64,000 bases of DNA, from NCBI RefSeq assembly GCF_007829875.1, contig NZ_VIWV01000001.1, forward strand, positions 1,860,001 to 1,924,000, in the 5' to 3' direction. Under the pieces are notes generated by a model, which worked only from the letters and a program-made list of their open reading frames with translations, was not told the origin of the DNA and ran no database searches. Below are positions 8,552-16,493 of the stretch, in pieces. Every line of letters starts with the position of its first letter. Position 1 is the first letter of the stretch. A program made the translations under genes and the position numbers. The stretch is from Streptomyces capillispiralis (GTDB lineage Bacteria; Actinomycetota; Actinomycetes; Streptomycetales; Streptomycetaceae).

Positions 8552-11500
8552 TCATCGTCCGATGACGGCCGGGGTGCCGCCGTCCTCGGTGCCCCACACG
8601 TCGGCGTCCTCCTCCAGGTAGTCGGCGGAGGTGGTGGCGTTGCGGCGCGGCTCCGCCTCCTCCTCCTGCGAGTCGCCGCCGGTCGTCGACACCCGGGAGG
8701 CCGGCGACAGGAAGGTGTCGCTGTCCTCCTGGCGGTGCCAGGGGTTGCGCCGCCTGCGGTTGCGGCGCTCGCTCTCCTCCGCGGCGTCGACCAGGACGGC
8801 GCGCACCCGCTCGCCGTTGCCCCGCTCGCCGCCCGCGCCGGCCCCCATACCGCCCATGCCGCCCATGGGCATGCCGGGTGAGCCGGGCATGCCGGGCGCG
8901 CCGGGGGCGCCGGCCACCGGGGCGAGCGGCGCGCCCGTGCCCGGGGTGGAGGCGCTGTCGGAGAGCGGGGCGACCCCGCCGGCTCCCAGGCCGTCCGGGG
9001 AGGAGCCCGACCCGGTGAGTCCGCCGCCGATGCCCGCGCTGCCCGCACCGCTCCCGCCGCCCACGCTGCCGGAGCCGAGACCCAGTTCGGACGCCGACAC
9101 CTGCTGGGAGGTGATGCCGTCGCCGCCTCCGCCGCCGCCCGTGCCGAGGCCGTCGAGCAGGCCGGAGCTGTCGAGGCTGCCGAGCGAGCCGAGGCCGGAG
9201 GTGTCGGGACCGGAGGTGTTGAGGTCGTTCAGGTCCACCCGTTCGGTGTTGCCCTGCGGGTCGGTGACGGTGGCGATGCCGGTGTCCGGGTCGATCACCT
9301 GGGTGCTGCCGTCCGGGAAGGTGGTGGTCAGCATGCCGTTGTCCAGGACGGTGGTGGAGCCGTCCGGGTTGGTGACCTTCGCCCCGTGGGTGAGGTCGGT
9401 GGTCGTGGTCTCGCCGTTGGCGTCGGTGGTGGTCAGCGTCCCGTTCTCCGGGTCGAACGACGCCTTGCTGCCGTCCTCGAACAGCGTGGAGAAGTCGCCG
9501 TCGTCGAGCATCGTGCGGGCGCCGGTCGGTGTCTCCAGGCCGGACCGGTCGGCGTTGAAGCCGCCGAGGTCGCCCAGGTCGCCGATGGTCTCGGTGATCA
9601 CGTCGTCGTTGATGCCCCCGAGGTCGCCCAGGTCGCCGAGACCGCCGTTGAGGTTGCCCAGGTTGCCCAGGTTCTCGGTGGTGACCTTGCCGTCCGGGTC
9701 GGTGGTGGTGGCCTGCCCGGTCGAGGGGTCGACGGTCTGCGTGGAGCCGTCGGGGAACGTCGTGGTCAGCTTCCCGTCGTCGCCCAGGGACGTCACCGAA
9801 CCGTCCGGGTTGGTCACCTTCGCCCCGTCGCCCAGGTCGGCGGTGGTGACCGAACCGTCCGGGTGCGTCGTCGTCATCACTCCGCTGTCCGGGTCGAACG
9901 TCGTGCTGCCGCCGTCGGGGAAGTCCGTCGTCAGACCGCCGCCGCTGGTCAGCTCCGTGCTGCCGCCGGTCGGCGTGTCCAGCACCCCGTCCCCGCCGAG
10001 GCTGCCGTTGAGGTTGCCCAGGTTGCCGAGGCTCTCGGTGGTGACCTTGCCGTCCGGGTCGGTGGTGGTGGCCTGCCCGGTCGAGGGGTCGACCGTCTGC
10101 GTGGAGCCGTCCGGGAACGTCGTCGTCAGCTTCCCGTCGTCGCCCAGGGACGTCACCGAACCGTCGGCGTTCGTCACCGTGGCCCCGTCGCCCAGGTCGG
10201 CGGTGGTGACCGAACCGTCCGGGTGCGTCGTCGTCATCAGCCCGCTGTCCGGGTCGAACGTCGTACTGCTGCCGTCGGGGAAGTCCGTCGTCAGACCGCC
10301 GCCGCTGGTCAGCTCCGTGCTGCCGCCCGTCGGCGTGTCCAGCACCCCGTCCCCGCCGAGGCTGCCGTTGAGGTTGCCCAGGTTGCCCAGGTCGGTCGTG
10401 GTGGTGGAACCGTCGGGATCGGTGGTGGTGGCCTGGCCGGTCGAGGGGTCGACCGTCTGCGTGGTGCCGTCCGGGAAGGTGGTCGTCAGCTTCCCGTCGT
10501 CGCCCAGGGAGGTCACCGAACCGTCCGGGTTGGTCACCTTCAGGCCGTCGCCCAGGTTTTGCGTGGTGACGGAGCCGTCCGGGTGGGTGGTCGTGAGGAC
10601 CCCGCTGTCCGGGTCGAAGGAGGTGCTGCTGCCGTCCGGGAAGTCGGTGGTGAGCTGGCCCCCGTCGAGCTGGGTGCTGCCGCCGGTCGGGGTCTTCAGA
10701 CCGCTGCCGCCGGTGCCGTTGTTGAGGCCGCCGAGGTTGCCGAGGCTCTGTGTGACCGCGTCGTTCGCGGAGTTGTTCGTCCCGCCCGGGCCGCCGCCCA
10801 GGGCACCGAGACCGCCGAGGGTCTGGGTCAGCGGCGCACCGTCGCCCGTGACCGCCTGCCGGTCGTCGCCGCTCTGGCCGTTCACGTCACCGAGGTCGCC
10901 GAGGCTCTCGGTGGTCACGGCGTTGTTCTGGTTCAGCAGGTCGTCGAGGTTGCCGAGCGACTGCTCGTTGACCGCGTTCGGGTCGTTGATGCCGCCGAGG
11001 CTCTCCTCCATCGCCCTGGCCTGCTCCTCGGCCTCGCGCTTGGCCTCCTCCTGCTCGCGGCGCTGCTCCTCACGCAGCTCGTCCTGGTACTTCTTGTCCT
11101 CCTCGCGCTGCTGGTTCTGCTCCTCGCGCAGTTCGTCCTGGTACTGCTTGTCCTCCTCGCGCTGCTGGTTGGCCTCGTTACGCAACTCGTCCTGGAGTTT
11201 CTGCTCCTCCTCCTTCTGCTGGTTCGCCTCCTCGCGCAGCTCGTCCTGGTACTTCTTGTCCTCCTCGCGCTGCTGGTTCGCCTCCTCACGCAGCTCGTCC
11301 TGGTACTTCTTGTCCTCCTCCCGCTGCTGCCGCTGCTCCTCGCGCAGCTCCTCCTGGTACTTGCGGTCCTCCTCGCGCTGGCGCTCCTGCTCCTCGCGCA
11401 GCTCGTCCTGGTACTTGCGGTTCTCCTCGTTCTGCCGGTCGATCTCCTCCTTCTCCTCCTCCAGCTTCCTCTCCTCGTACTCCTCCGAGGCCGTGCCGGT

Positions 11501-12718
11501 GGACTTGGGCTTCGGTACGTTCTCGGTGAAGTCCTTGCTGAGGTCGAGGAAGTGGTTGTTCAGGTCGGACTGCACCTGCGCGGCCGGCTTGCCCAGGTAC
11601 TCGTCGACGCCCTGGCTCCAGATCTTGACGGCCTTGTCGCCGACCTTCGCCCAGTTGGCGATGTCGGTGAGGTCGCCGTACTCCGGGTGGGTCTGCGAGA
11701 AGCCGACCTGCGGGCTGTGGCGGACGGTGGTGCCGTAGCGGGTGGTGGTCGAGGTGATCTCCGTCCTGGCGACGTTGTCCGTGTCCACCCACTGGGCGAG
11801 GTCGTCCAGGACGTAGCGCAGCACCCGGTGCGGGTCGTAGTACGGGGACTTGGCCCAGGTCATCCAGGCCTCCAGCAGCTTCCTGGCGGACTCCTCCAGG
11901 TACTGGCGGCCCATCGACAGGGCGCGCGAGTACACCGTCTGGCCGGTGCCGCCGCCGGTGACCTCGGAGTTGAAGGTCTCGACGTAGGCGTCGTAGTTCT
12001 CGCGGACCTTCTTCAGCAGGCTGCGGAAGACCTCCGCCGCCTCGCCCTTCCAGCTCGCGTCGTCCCGGCCGAAGCGGTCCTCCCAGTCCTTGAGGACCGT
12101 CGCGTGGTCCTTGAAGAACTTGGCCGCGAAGTCGAAGGACTCACCGGTGGTGTTGAAGGAGTTCAGGTCCACCACGTCGGATCCGCCCACGCCCAGGTTG
12201 CTGAACCGCGCGTTCTGCGTGCCGCCGCCGAGCAGTTCGAGGAGCGCCGTCCGCGGCCCGTTCATGTACCGGGCGAGCGGGATGGTGCTCATCTTGTCCT
12301 TGTTGTAGTCCGTGAACTCGTTGCCCTCACGGACCTGGGCGTCCTCGACGCGGTCGGCGTTGATGTCGGCGAAGAGGACCTCGTCGCCGGCCTTCACACG
12401 GCCCTCGAAGACGATCCGGGCCTGCATGATCGACCGCTTCTTGCCGCCGTCGAAGAACCAGATGTCGTAGTCCTCGCCCTTGTTCTGCAGGAAGCCGGAG
12501 TCCTTGACGAGCAGGCCGAGGCTGCGCTCCTTGATGTCCATCCGGAACAGCTTGCCGCCGTGGTCGGAGCGGAGCGTGTCGAAGATGGTGCTGCGGTCCG
12601 GCACCGGATAGCCGGTGATGTGGGTGACCAGAGTGGCCCAGGTGTCGCTCGACGGGTCACCGGCGTTGTCGAACTTGTCGAGGTTCGTGCCGGAGTTGGG
12701 ATCGTACCGATCGGCCAC
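8552..12718 (-). CDS. Large T7SS-associated repeat and coiled-coil protein (possibly AAWG family)
   Basis: The product (1,388 aa) has no signal peptide or membrane segment. The N-terminal ~400 residues form an alpha/beta then helical region (TWATLVTHITGYPVPDRSTIF near residue 25) that resembles what I recall as the AAWG family found beside streptomycete ESX genes; that label is tentative. Residues about 435-560 are seven 18-residue charged repeats (KYQDELREE type) predicted to be a long coiled coil. Residues about 670-1165 are four ~120-residue repeats rich in FPDGST and TTTDPDG motifs, suggestive of a beta-stranded adhesin or RHS-like fibre. A Gly/Ser/Pro-rich tail follows. The start is GTG 12718. 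It is the last gene of the minus-strand WXG100 cluster, so it may be an ESX substrate or surface partner. Confidence 0.75.
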   Translation of the reverse strand: MADRYDPNSGTNLDKFDNAGDPSSDTWATLVTHITGYPVPDRSTIFDTLRSDHGGKLFRMDIKERSLGLLVKDSGFLQNKGEDYDIWFFDGGKKRSIMQARIVFEGRVKAGDEVLFADINADRVEDAQVREGNEFTDYNKDKMSTIPLARYMNGPRTALLELLGGGTQNARFSNLGVGGSDVVDLNSFNTTGESFDFAAKFFKDHATVLKDWEDRFGRDDASWKGEAAEVFRSLLKKVRENYDAYVETFNSEVTGGGTGQTVYSRALSMGRQYLEESARKLLEAWMTWAKSPYYDPHRVLRYVLDDLAQWVDTDNVARTEITSTTTRYGTTVRHSPQVGFSQTHPEYGDLTDIANWAKVGDKAVKIWSQGVDEYLGKPAAQVQSDLNNHFLDLSKDFTENVPKPKSTGTASEEYEERKLEEEKEEIDRQNEENRKYQDELREEQERQREEDRKYQEELREEQRQQREEDKKYQDELREEANQQREEDKKYQDELREEANQQKEEEQKLQDELRNEANQQREEDKQYQDELREEQNQQREEDKKYQDELREEQRREQEEAKREAEEQARAMEESLGGINDPNAVNEQSLGNLDDLLNQNNAVTTESLGDLGDVNGQSGDDRQAVTGDGAPLTQTLGGLGALGGGPGGTNNSANDAVTQSLGNLGGLNNGTGGSGLKTPTGGSTQLDGGQLTTDFPDGSSTSFDPDSGVLTTTHPDGSVTTQNLGDGLKVTNPDGSVTSLGDDGKLTTTFPDGTTQTVDPSTGQATTTDPDGSTTTTDLGNLGNLNGSLGGDGVLDTPTGGSTELTSGGGLTTDFPDGSSTTFDPDSGLMTTTHPDGSVTTADLGDGATVTNADGSVTSLGDDGKLTTTFPDGSTQTVDPSTGQATTTDPDGKVTTESLGNLGNLNGSLGGDGVLDTPTGGSTELTSGGGLTTDFPDGGSTTFDPDSGVMTTTHPDGSVTTADLGDGAKVTNPDGSVTSLGDDGKLTTTFPDGSTQTVDPSTGQATTTDPDGKVTTENLGNLGNLNGGLGDLGDLGGINDDVITETIGDLGDLGGFNADRSGLETPTGARTMLDDGDFSTLFEDGSKASFDPENGTLTTTDANGETTTTDLTHGAKVTNPDGSTTVLDNGMLTTTFPDGSTQVIDPDTGIATVTDPQGNTERVDLNDLNTSGPDTSGLGSLGSLDSSGLLDGLGTGGGGGGDGITSQQVSASELGLGSGSVGGGSGAGSAGIGGGLTGSGSSPDGLGAGGVAPLSDSASTPGTGAPLAPVAGAPGAPGMPGSPGMPMGGMGGMGAGAGGERGNGERVRAVLVDAAEESERRNRRRRNPWHRQEDSDTFLSPASRVSTTGGDSQEEEAEPRRNATTSADYLEEDADVWGTEDGGTPAVIGR
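9225..10700 (-). repeat. Four tandem ~360-bp coding repeats
   Basis: The segments around 10341-10700 and 9981-10340 and the one below them match nearly base for base at an offset of exactly 360 bases; a fourth, diverged copy ends near 9225. The repeats encode ~120-residue units with FPDG, DPDSG and DGSVTT motifs in the protein encoded at 8552-12718. High nucleotide identity between copies suggests recent duplication or gene conversion. Confidence 0.85.
11039..11416 (-). repeat. Seven 54-bp repeats encoding an 18-residue coiled-coil unit
   Basis: Seven consecutive 18-residue units of the form KYQDELREE(x)9 are encoded here, rich in Glu, Gln, Lys and Arg with Leu at one position. They predict a continuous charged helix or coiled coil of about 126 residues in the large T7SS-associated protein. 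Confidence 0.85.
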
Positions 12719-12846
12719 CGGGCGCCCTTTCTGGTCGTTTGTCGTCCGTTCCGGCGCACCGCTTCCTCGTACGGGGGTGCTGCCGGGGTTGTCTCACACG
12801 GGTGCGCCGGGCGGCCGTGGCCCCCGTCGGCGCGTGCGGCGCGGGG

Positions 12847-13317
12847 TCAGGAGCCTTCGGCCGGGTCGTCGGTGCTGCCGGAGGTGAGGGTGTCGACCTC
12901 GTCGAAGGTCTGGAGCAGCGTCTGGGCGTCGATCGCGCTCAGGTTCTTGTCCTTGGTCTTGTTGGCCTCTTCGATGGTCTCGGTGAGGGCCTCCTGCAGC
13001 TCCTTGAAGAGCTCCATCTGGTCGCCGAGCAGCTTGTCGACGGCCTCGGCCGCGGTGCGGATGCCCTCGATCAGCTTCGGCCCCGAGACCAGGGGCTCGG
13101 TGACCATCTTGCCGATGCGCAACAGCTGCTTGTCCTGGGCGAGGTTGTCCGGGGTGGTGTGCCCGTCGATGAGGTGGCCGAGCGGGCGGATGTGGGCGCC
13201 GTCGCCGTCCTCGCGGTGCTTCTTCGCCGCGGTGTACACCGGCTGCACCTCGTGGTCCCGGAAGTTCTCCATCTGCTTGAGGTCGAAGTGCTTGACGTCG
13301 GCCTTTTCACCGGCCAT
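12847..13317 (-). CDS. Type VII secretion system-associated small protein
   Basis: The product (156 aa) is helical, soluble and lacks a WXG motif. Its sequence (HFDLKQMENFRDHEVQPVY near the start, LGDQMELFKELQEAL in the middle, a FDEVDTLTSG tail) resembles a small family I recall being annotated as type VII secretion system-associated protein in Streptomyces ESX loci; function there is unknown. The start is ATG 13317 after GGAGAA. It lies between a WXG100 gene and the large repeat protein gene on the same strand, so a role as a co-secreted partner or chaperone of either is possible. Strong hairpins upstream suggest it is partly uncoupled from the WXG100 transcript. Confidence 0.75.
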   Translation of the reverse strand: MAGEKADVKHFDLKQMENFRDHEVQPVYTAAKKHREDGDGAHIRPLGHLIDGHTTPDNLAQDKQLLRIGKMVTEPLVSGPKLIEGIRTAAEAVDKLLGDQMELFKELQEALTETIEEANKTKDKNLSAIDAQTLLQTFDEVDTLTSGSTDDPAEGS

Positions 13318-13464
13318 GGGACGTTCTCCTGCCGCTTGGTGCCGGACGGACGGGGTGGGGGCGGCCCGGCGGCCGCCCGGGGGACTGCAACACTGCGGGG
13401 CGCCCGGGGCCCTTCGGGCGGGGCGCCCGGGGGAGCCTGCCGGGCGGGGCGCCCCGGAACGGGG

Positions 13465-13504
13465 GCCGAGCCGCCCGCACGGACCGCCGTGCGGGCGGCT
13501 CGGC
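13465..13504. terminator. Strong terminator hairpin after a WXG100 gene
   Basis: An 18-bp perfect stem (13465-13482 with 13487-13504) and a 4-base loop lie 65 bases after the WXG100 stop. In the 252-base gap between 13318 and 13569 there are also GGGCGCCC-type repeats that could form weaker hairpins. It probably limits readthrough so that the small WXG100 proteins are made in excess over downstream products. Confidence 0.75.
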
Positions 13505-13569
13505 GCCTTCCACTCGCACGCTCCGGACGCCGGGGCCTGCTCCCGGAGCGGCGAGCGGGAGGACCGGGC

Positions 13570-13878
13570 CTAGCGGGCCCGCACGCTGCCCCAGTTGTCG
13601 GCGCTCCTGCGCTCGTCACGGGAGTGGTTGTCGTGGATGGTGCTGATCAGCTCGCCGTTGTCACCGAGGAGCAGGGCCATGTTCTTGGTGGCCTGGTCCC
13701 ACTCCGCCTGGACCTCGCGGTACGTCTGCTGGTCCGCACCCTCCCAGGACATGACGAGCGGCTTCAGCTCGTCCTCCAGGTTGTTGAGGGTCTTGATGAT
13801 CTGCTGGGTCTGGTCCATCAGCTCTTCGACCGCCTGCCGGACCTTGGGGTACTGCACGTCGATGATGCCGTCGGCCAT
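13570..13878 (-). CDS. WXG100 family protein (EsxA/EsxB-like)
   Basis: The product (102 aa) has the family's size and helical hairpin pattern with a WEG turn motif near residue 45 (VMSWEGADQQTY). WXG100 proteins are secreted as dimers through the type VII system and are needed for export of other substrates. The start is ATG 13878. It follows a second WXG100-like gene by 92 bases, so the two probably form the EsxAB heterodimer of this system. I do not assign A or B. The tail (DNWGSVRAR) does not show an obvious YxxxD/E signal; that signal may lie on the partner. Confidence 0.9.
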   Translation of the reverse strand: MADGIIDVQYPKVRQAVEELMDQTQQIIKTLNNLEDELKPLVMSWEGADQQTYREVQAEWDQATKNMALLLGDNGELISTIHDNHSRDERRSADNWGSVRAR

Positions 13879-13970
13879 GACGTCTCCTCTCGGGGGCCCG
13901 GGCGCGGGGCCCGGGGAAGCTCACGGGTACGGCCTCACCGCAAGGGGGCCGGCGCCGCGTGGGGGGTGGG

Positions 13971-14306
13971 TCAGCGCAGCGCTTCGAAGACGCCCTGGCT
14001 GGTCTTGCTGTTGAGGACCTCGGTCAGGTCCTGGTTCTCCTGCGCCAGGCGGTTGGCGGAGGTCACGTTCTCCTGGAGCGCGTCGACCATCTTGCTGATC
14101 TGGACGACGACCTTCTGCGCCTCGGCGTTCCAGCTGCGGAAGAGCTTCAGCAGGGCCTGGCCCTCGTCACCGCCCACGCCCGAACGCGCGGCGATCTCGG
14201 CGACGTTGTTCTGGATCTTCTCGACCTGGTCCCGGGCCGACTCCAGGGACGAGACGCCCCCCAAGCCCTTGGCATAGTCCGCTTTCCTCGCGGCACTGTC
14301 CGCCAT
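13971..14306 (-). CDS. WXG100-like protein with SWN turn, probable Esx heterodimer partner
   Basis: The product (111 aa) is a helical hairpin of WXG100 size. The turn motif is degenerate (RSWNAEAQKV in place of W-x-G), a known variation in heterodimeric pairs. The start is ATG 14306 behind GAAGGGAAC; an alternative start 33 bases upstream lacks a ribosome site. It is the first gene of the minus-strand cluster and is preceded by more than 500 non-coding bases, so the main esx promoter should lie directly upstream. It is expected to pair with the WXG100 product encoded at 13570-13878 and to be recognised by EccC. Confidence 0.85.
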   Translation of the reverse strand: MADSAARKADYAKGLGGVSSLESARDQVEKIQNNVAEIAARSGVGGDEGQALLKLFRSWNAEAQKVVVQISKMVDALQENVTSANRLAQENQDLTEVLNSKTSQGVFEALR

Positions 14307-14838
14307 GACGTGTTCCCTTCGTTCGAGCTCTCGTCGCACCGTTGCCCGCTGAGGCTAAAGAGAACCGAGGGTTCCGCGCAACGCGTGCCGGGAACATTTG
14401 AGCATCGGTCAGCCCGGCGGAATTGTCGTGTGTGGCAATGCAGTTGTGATCAGGTTGCAGGGGGATGAACACGCACGCCGGGCCGCCGCGGAAGCGCGAC
14501 GTGCAGGTTCCCGGGTTCGCGCGCGATACGGGCGGAGAACGGGCACGGAAAGAGACCGAACGGTCATCGTGAAGCCCGTTTCGGGTGCGTGCGCGCCCGC
14601 CGCATTCCACGGTGCGGCCACCCGCAATTCTTGAGCTTCATTTGAGGATTCGCCTTCCCTGCCGATGCGGTTCGCCTTCCTGTCCGCGCGCACGCCGACT
14701 CCGCCGAACGGCGCCGTCGGCGCCCGAGTTCGGTCCGCGCTTATACCGCCCCGGTTCCTTTTCGCTTTCCGCGGCGCCCTTCGGGTCCCTCGCCTTGTTC
14801 CGTTCCGAAATGTCGGCTGTTCCGGAGTGCCGGCTGTG
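14307..14838 (-). promoter_or_regulatory. Long non-coding region upstream of the WXG100 genes
   Basis: These 532 bases between eccB and the first WXG100 gene contain no convincing gene and are visibly less GC-rich than their neighbours, as expected for a promoter region. A perfect palindrome GAACC-GAG-GGTTC at 14362-14374, about 60 bases before the WXG100 start, could be an operator. The motif CATTTGAG occurs near 14394 and again near 14639. A TTGCGC/TTTAGC pair overlapping the palindrome on the minus strand is a possible promoter, but this is weak. Confidence 0.45.
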
Positions 14839-16449
14839 TCAGCCGCGTGAAGCGCCGCCCGCGGTGTCCGCCGCGTCCGCCGCCTCTTCCTTGTCCGCCC
14901 CGTCCGTCTTCCCGGCGGCCTCGCGCTCCTCCGCCTCGCCGTCCCCGGTCCCGCACTCGGGAGCCGTGACCCCGGGCTCCGCGGCGCCGGAGGCGGCCGC
15001 CGGGTCCAGGTCCGCGCCGGTCGGGAGGGTCGCGAGCAGGGGGGCCGGGACCGAGCCGATGTCCGCGGTGCCGTAGCCGAGCGCCTGCAGCGCGTCCTTC
15101 CCGGGGACGCGGTACTTCACCCCGTTCTCCGCCACCAGATAGGTGGTGCCGGCGTGCGCGGCGCCGCTCGCGTTCAGGGCCCGTACCAGGGCGCCGTGCC
15201 CCGGCCGTACGACCGTGGCGTCCGTGGGCACGCAGGCCTCCTCCAGCGGCTGCGCGGTGCCCTCGGACACCGCGACCGGGGCCAGCCCGGTCAGCGGGAC
15301 CAGGACCGACCTGATCCGGGCGCCGCCGTCGCCGCCGTCCACCTGCGCGCAGAGCGCGGTGCCGCGCGGCGTGGACTGCGGGACCGGCGGCGCGTCCGGC
15401 AGCTCCGCGGAGCCGGCGGTGCCCGAGTCCTTCGCGCGGTGCTCGCGCAGGGCGTCCGCGCCGACCGTGCGCACCTCGGGCGAGCTGCCCTGGTAGGCCT
15501 TCTCCTGGGTGGCCGGGTCGCCGAGCACCAGGGCGGCGCCGAGCCGGGTCAGCGGCACCAGGCCGTCCTCGCGCAGCAGGTGGTAGGTGCTGCCGCCGCC
15601 GGGCACGCTGACCTTGAAGAGCTGGCCGATGCGGCTGGCCTCGCCGCCGATCTCGGGGCCCTCCTCGCCGCGCCCCGGCACCTCGGGCGACTTCAGGGCG
15701 GGTCCGGGCGCCAGCGCGTCGAGGAAGGCGGCGGAGACCGGCATCGGCCGCTCGGAGCCGTAGCCGAGGGCGTTGCGGGCGTCGGAATCGCCGTCCAGCG
15801 GCAGCCTGCTGCCCCGCCACACCAGGTACTCGGTGTCGTCGGGGCCGCTCACCAGAACGCCGCGGTCGCCGCCGATGCCGCGGGCGTCCACGGGCGCCCC
15901 GGCCACCACGGTGGTGGCGCCCGGCTTGTCCACGCCCGTGCCGGACACGGCACCGGAGGTGTCGGGCAGCGCGCCCTCGGGCCCGGTGACGCACATGTGC
16001 CAGGCGCCGTCGTCGAGCGAGCCGGGCTCGGGCACCGCGTCCGGGGCCCCGGGGATGCCGACCGGGGTGCCCACCGGGACGTCCTTCAGGGAGGGGGTGC
16101 GGACGTCCGCGGTCGGCAGCTCGGCACCGCCGATCAGCCGGGCCGAGGCGTAGTTGCGCACCGGGTGCAGGACACCGTCGGTGCCGGTCCACACGTACCG
16201 GGCGCCGGTGTCGCGGTTGACCACCAGGTGCTCCCCGTCGCGCCAGCCGTCGTTCCCGCCGGGGCGCAGCAGACCGTACACGGTGGCTCCCGCGCCGATC
16301 AGGACGGTGACCAGGACGCCGAAGACCACACCGCGGGTGGTCCGCCCGAGCGGGCTCTCCGGGGCGTCCGGGTCTGCCATCAGCAGGCCCGAGCTGAGCC
16401 TGCCCATCATGAAACTGTGGGCGTGTACCTGGTCGCGTTTGGACTGCAC
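14839..16449 (-). CDS. eccB: Type VII secretion protein EccB
   Basis: EccB (536 aa) is a core membrane component of the ESX secretion machine, with a short cytosolic N-terminus, one membrane helix and a large extracytoplasmic repeat domain. Here the N-terminus (MQSKRDQVHAHSFMMGRLSSG) matches the family signature, the membrane helix is at about residues 38-61, and the rest is the periplasm-like R-domain. The start is GTG 16449 behind GAGGAGA. It lies 44 bases downstream of eccD, so the two are co-transcribed away from the divergent eccC promoter region. Only a few cysteines are seen in the outer domain, which in mycobacterial EccB form a disulfide. Identification is firm from the N-terminal motif and context. 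Confidence 0.93.
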   Translation of the reverse strand: MQSKRDQVHAHSFMMGRLSSGLLMADPDAPESPLGRTTRGVVFGVLVTVLIGAGATVYGLLRPGGNDGWRDGEHLVVNRDTGARYVWTGTDGVLHPVRNYASARLIGGAELPTADVRTPSLKDVPVGTPVGIPGAPDAVPEPGSLDDGAWHMCVTGPEGALPDTSGAVSGTGVDKPGATTVVAGAPVDARGIGGDRGVLVSGPDDTEYLVWRGSRLPLDGDSDARNALGYGSERPMPVSAAFLDALAPGPALKSPEVPGRGEEGPEIGGEASRIGQLFKVSVPGGGSTYHLLREDGLVPLTRLGAALVLGDPATQEKAYQGSSPEVRTVGADALREHRAKDSGTAGSAELPDAPPVPQSTPRGTALCAQVDGGDGGARIRSVLVPLTGLAPVAVSEGTAQPLEEACVPTDATVVRPGHGALVRALNASGAAHAGTTYLVAENGVKYRVPGKDALQALGYGTADIGSVPAPLLATLPTGADLDPAAASGAAEPGVTAPECGTGDGEAEEREAAGKTDGADKEEAADAADTAGGASRG

Positions 16450-16493
16450 GGCCTCTCCTCAACTCCTTCTACGTGTCGCGGCGTCAGGGACGG

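Noticed and set aside
9386-13573. A ~1,400-codon plus-strand frame with repeats and Leu/Val runs
   Set aside because: Its repeats mirror the FPDGST and KYQDELREE repeats of the opposite-strand gene, and it runs across three minus-strand genes with good ribosome sites.
14409-14693. Small open frames between eccB and the WXG100 genes
   Set aside because: Low, flat GC use without third-position bias, no ribosome site, no recognisable protein. The region fits a promoter better.
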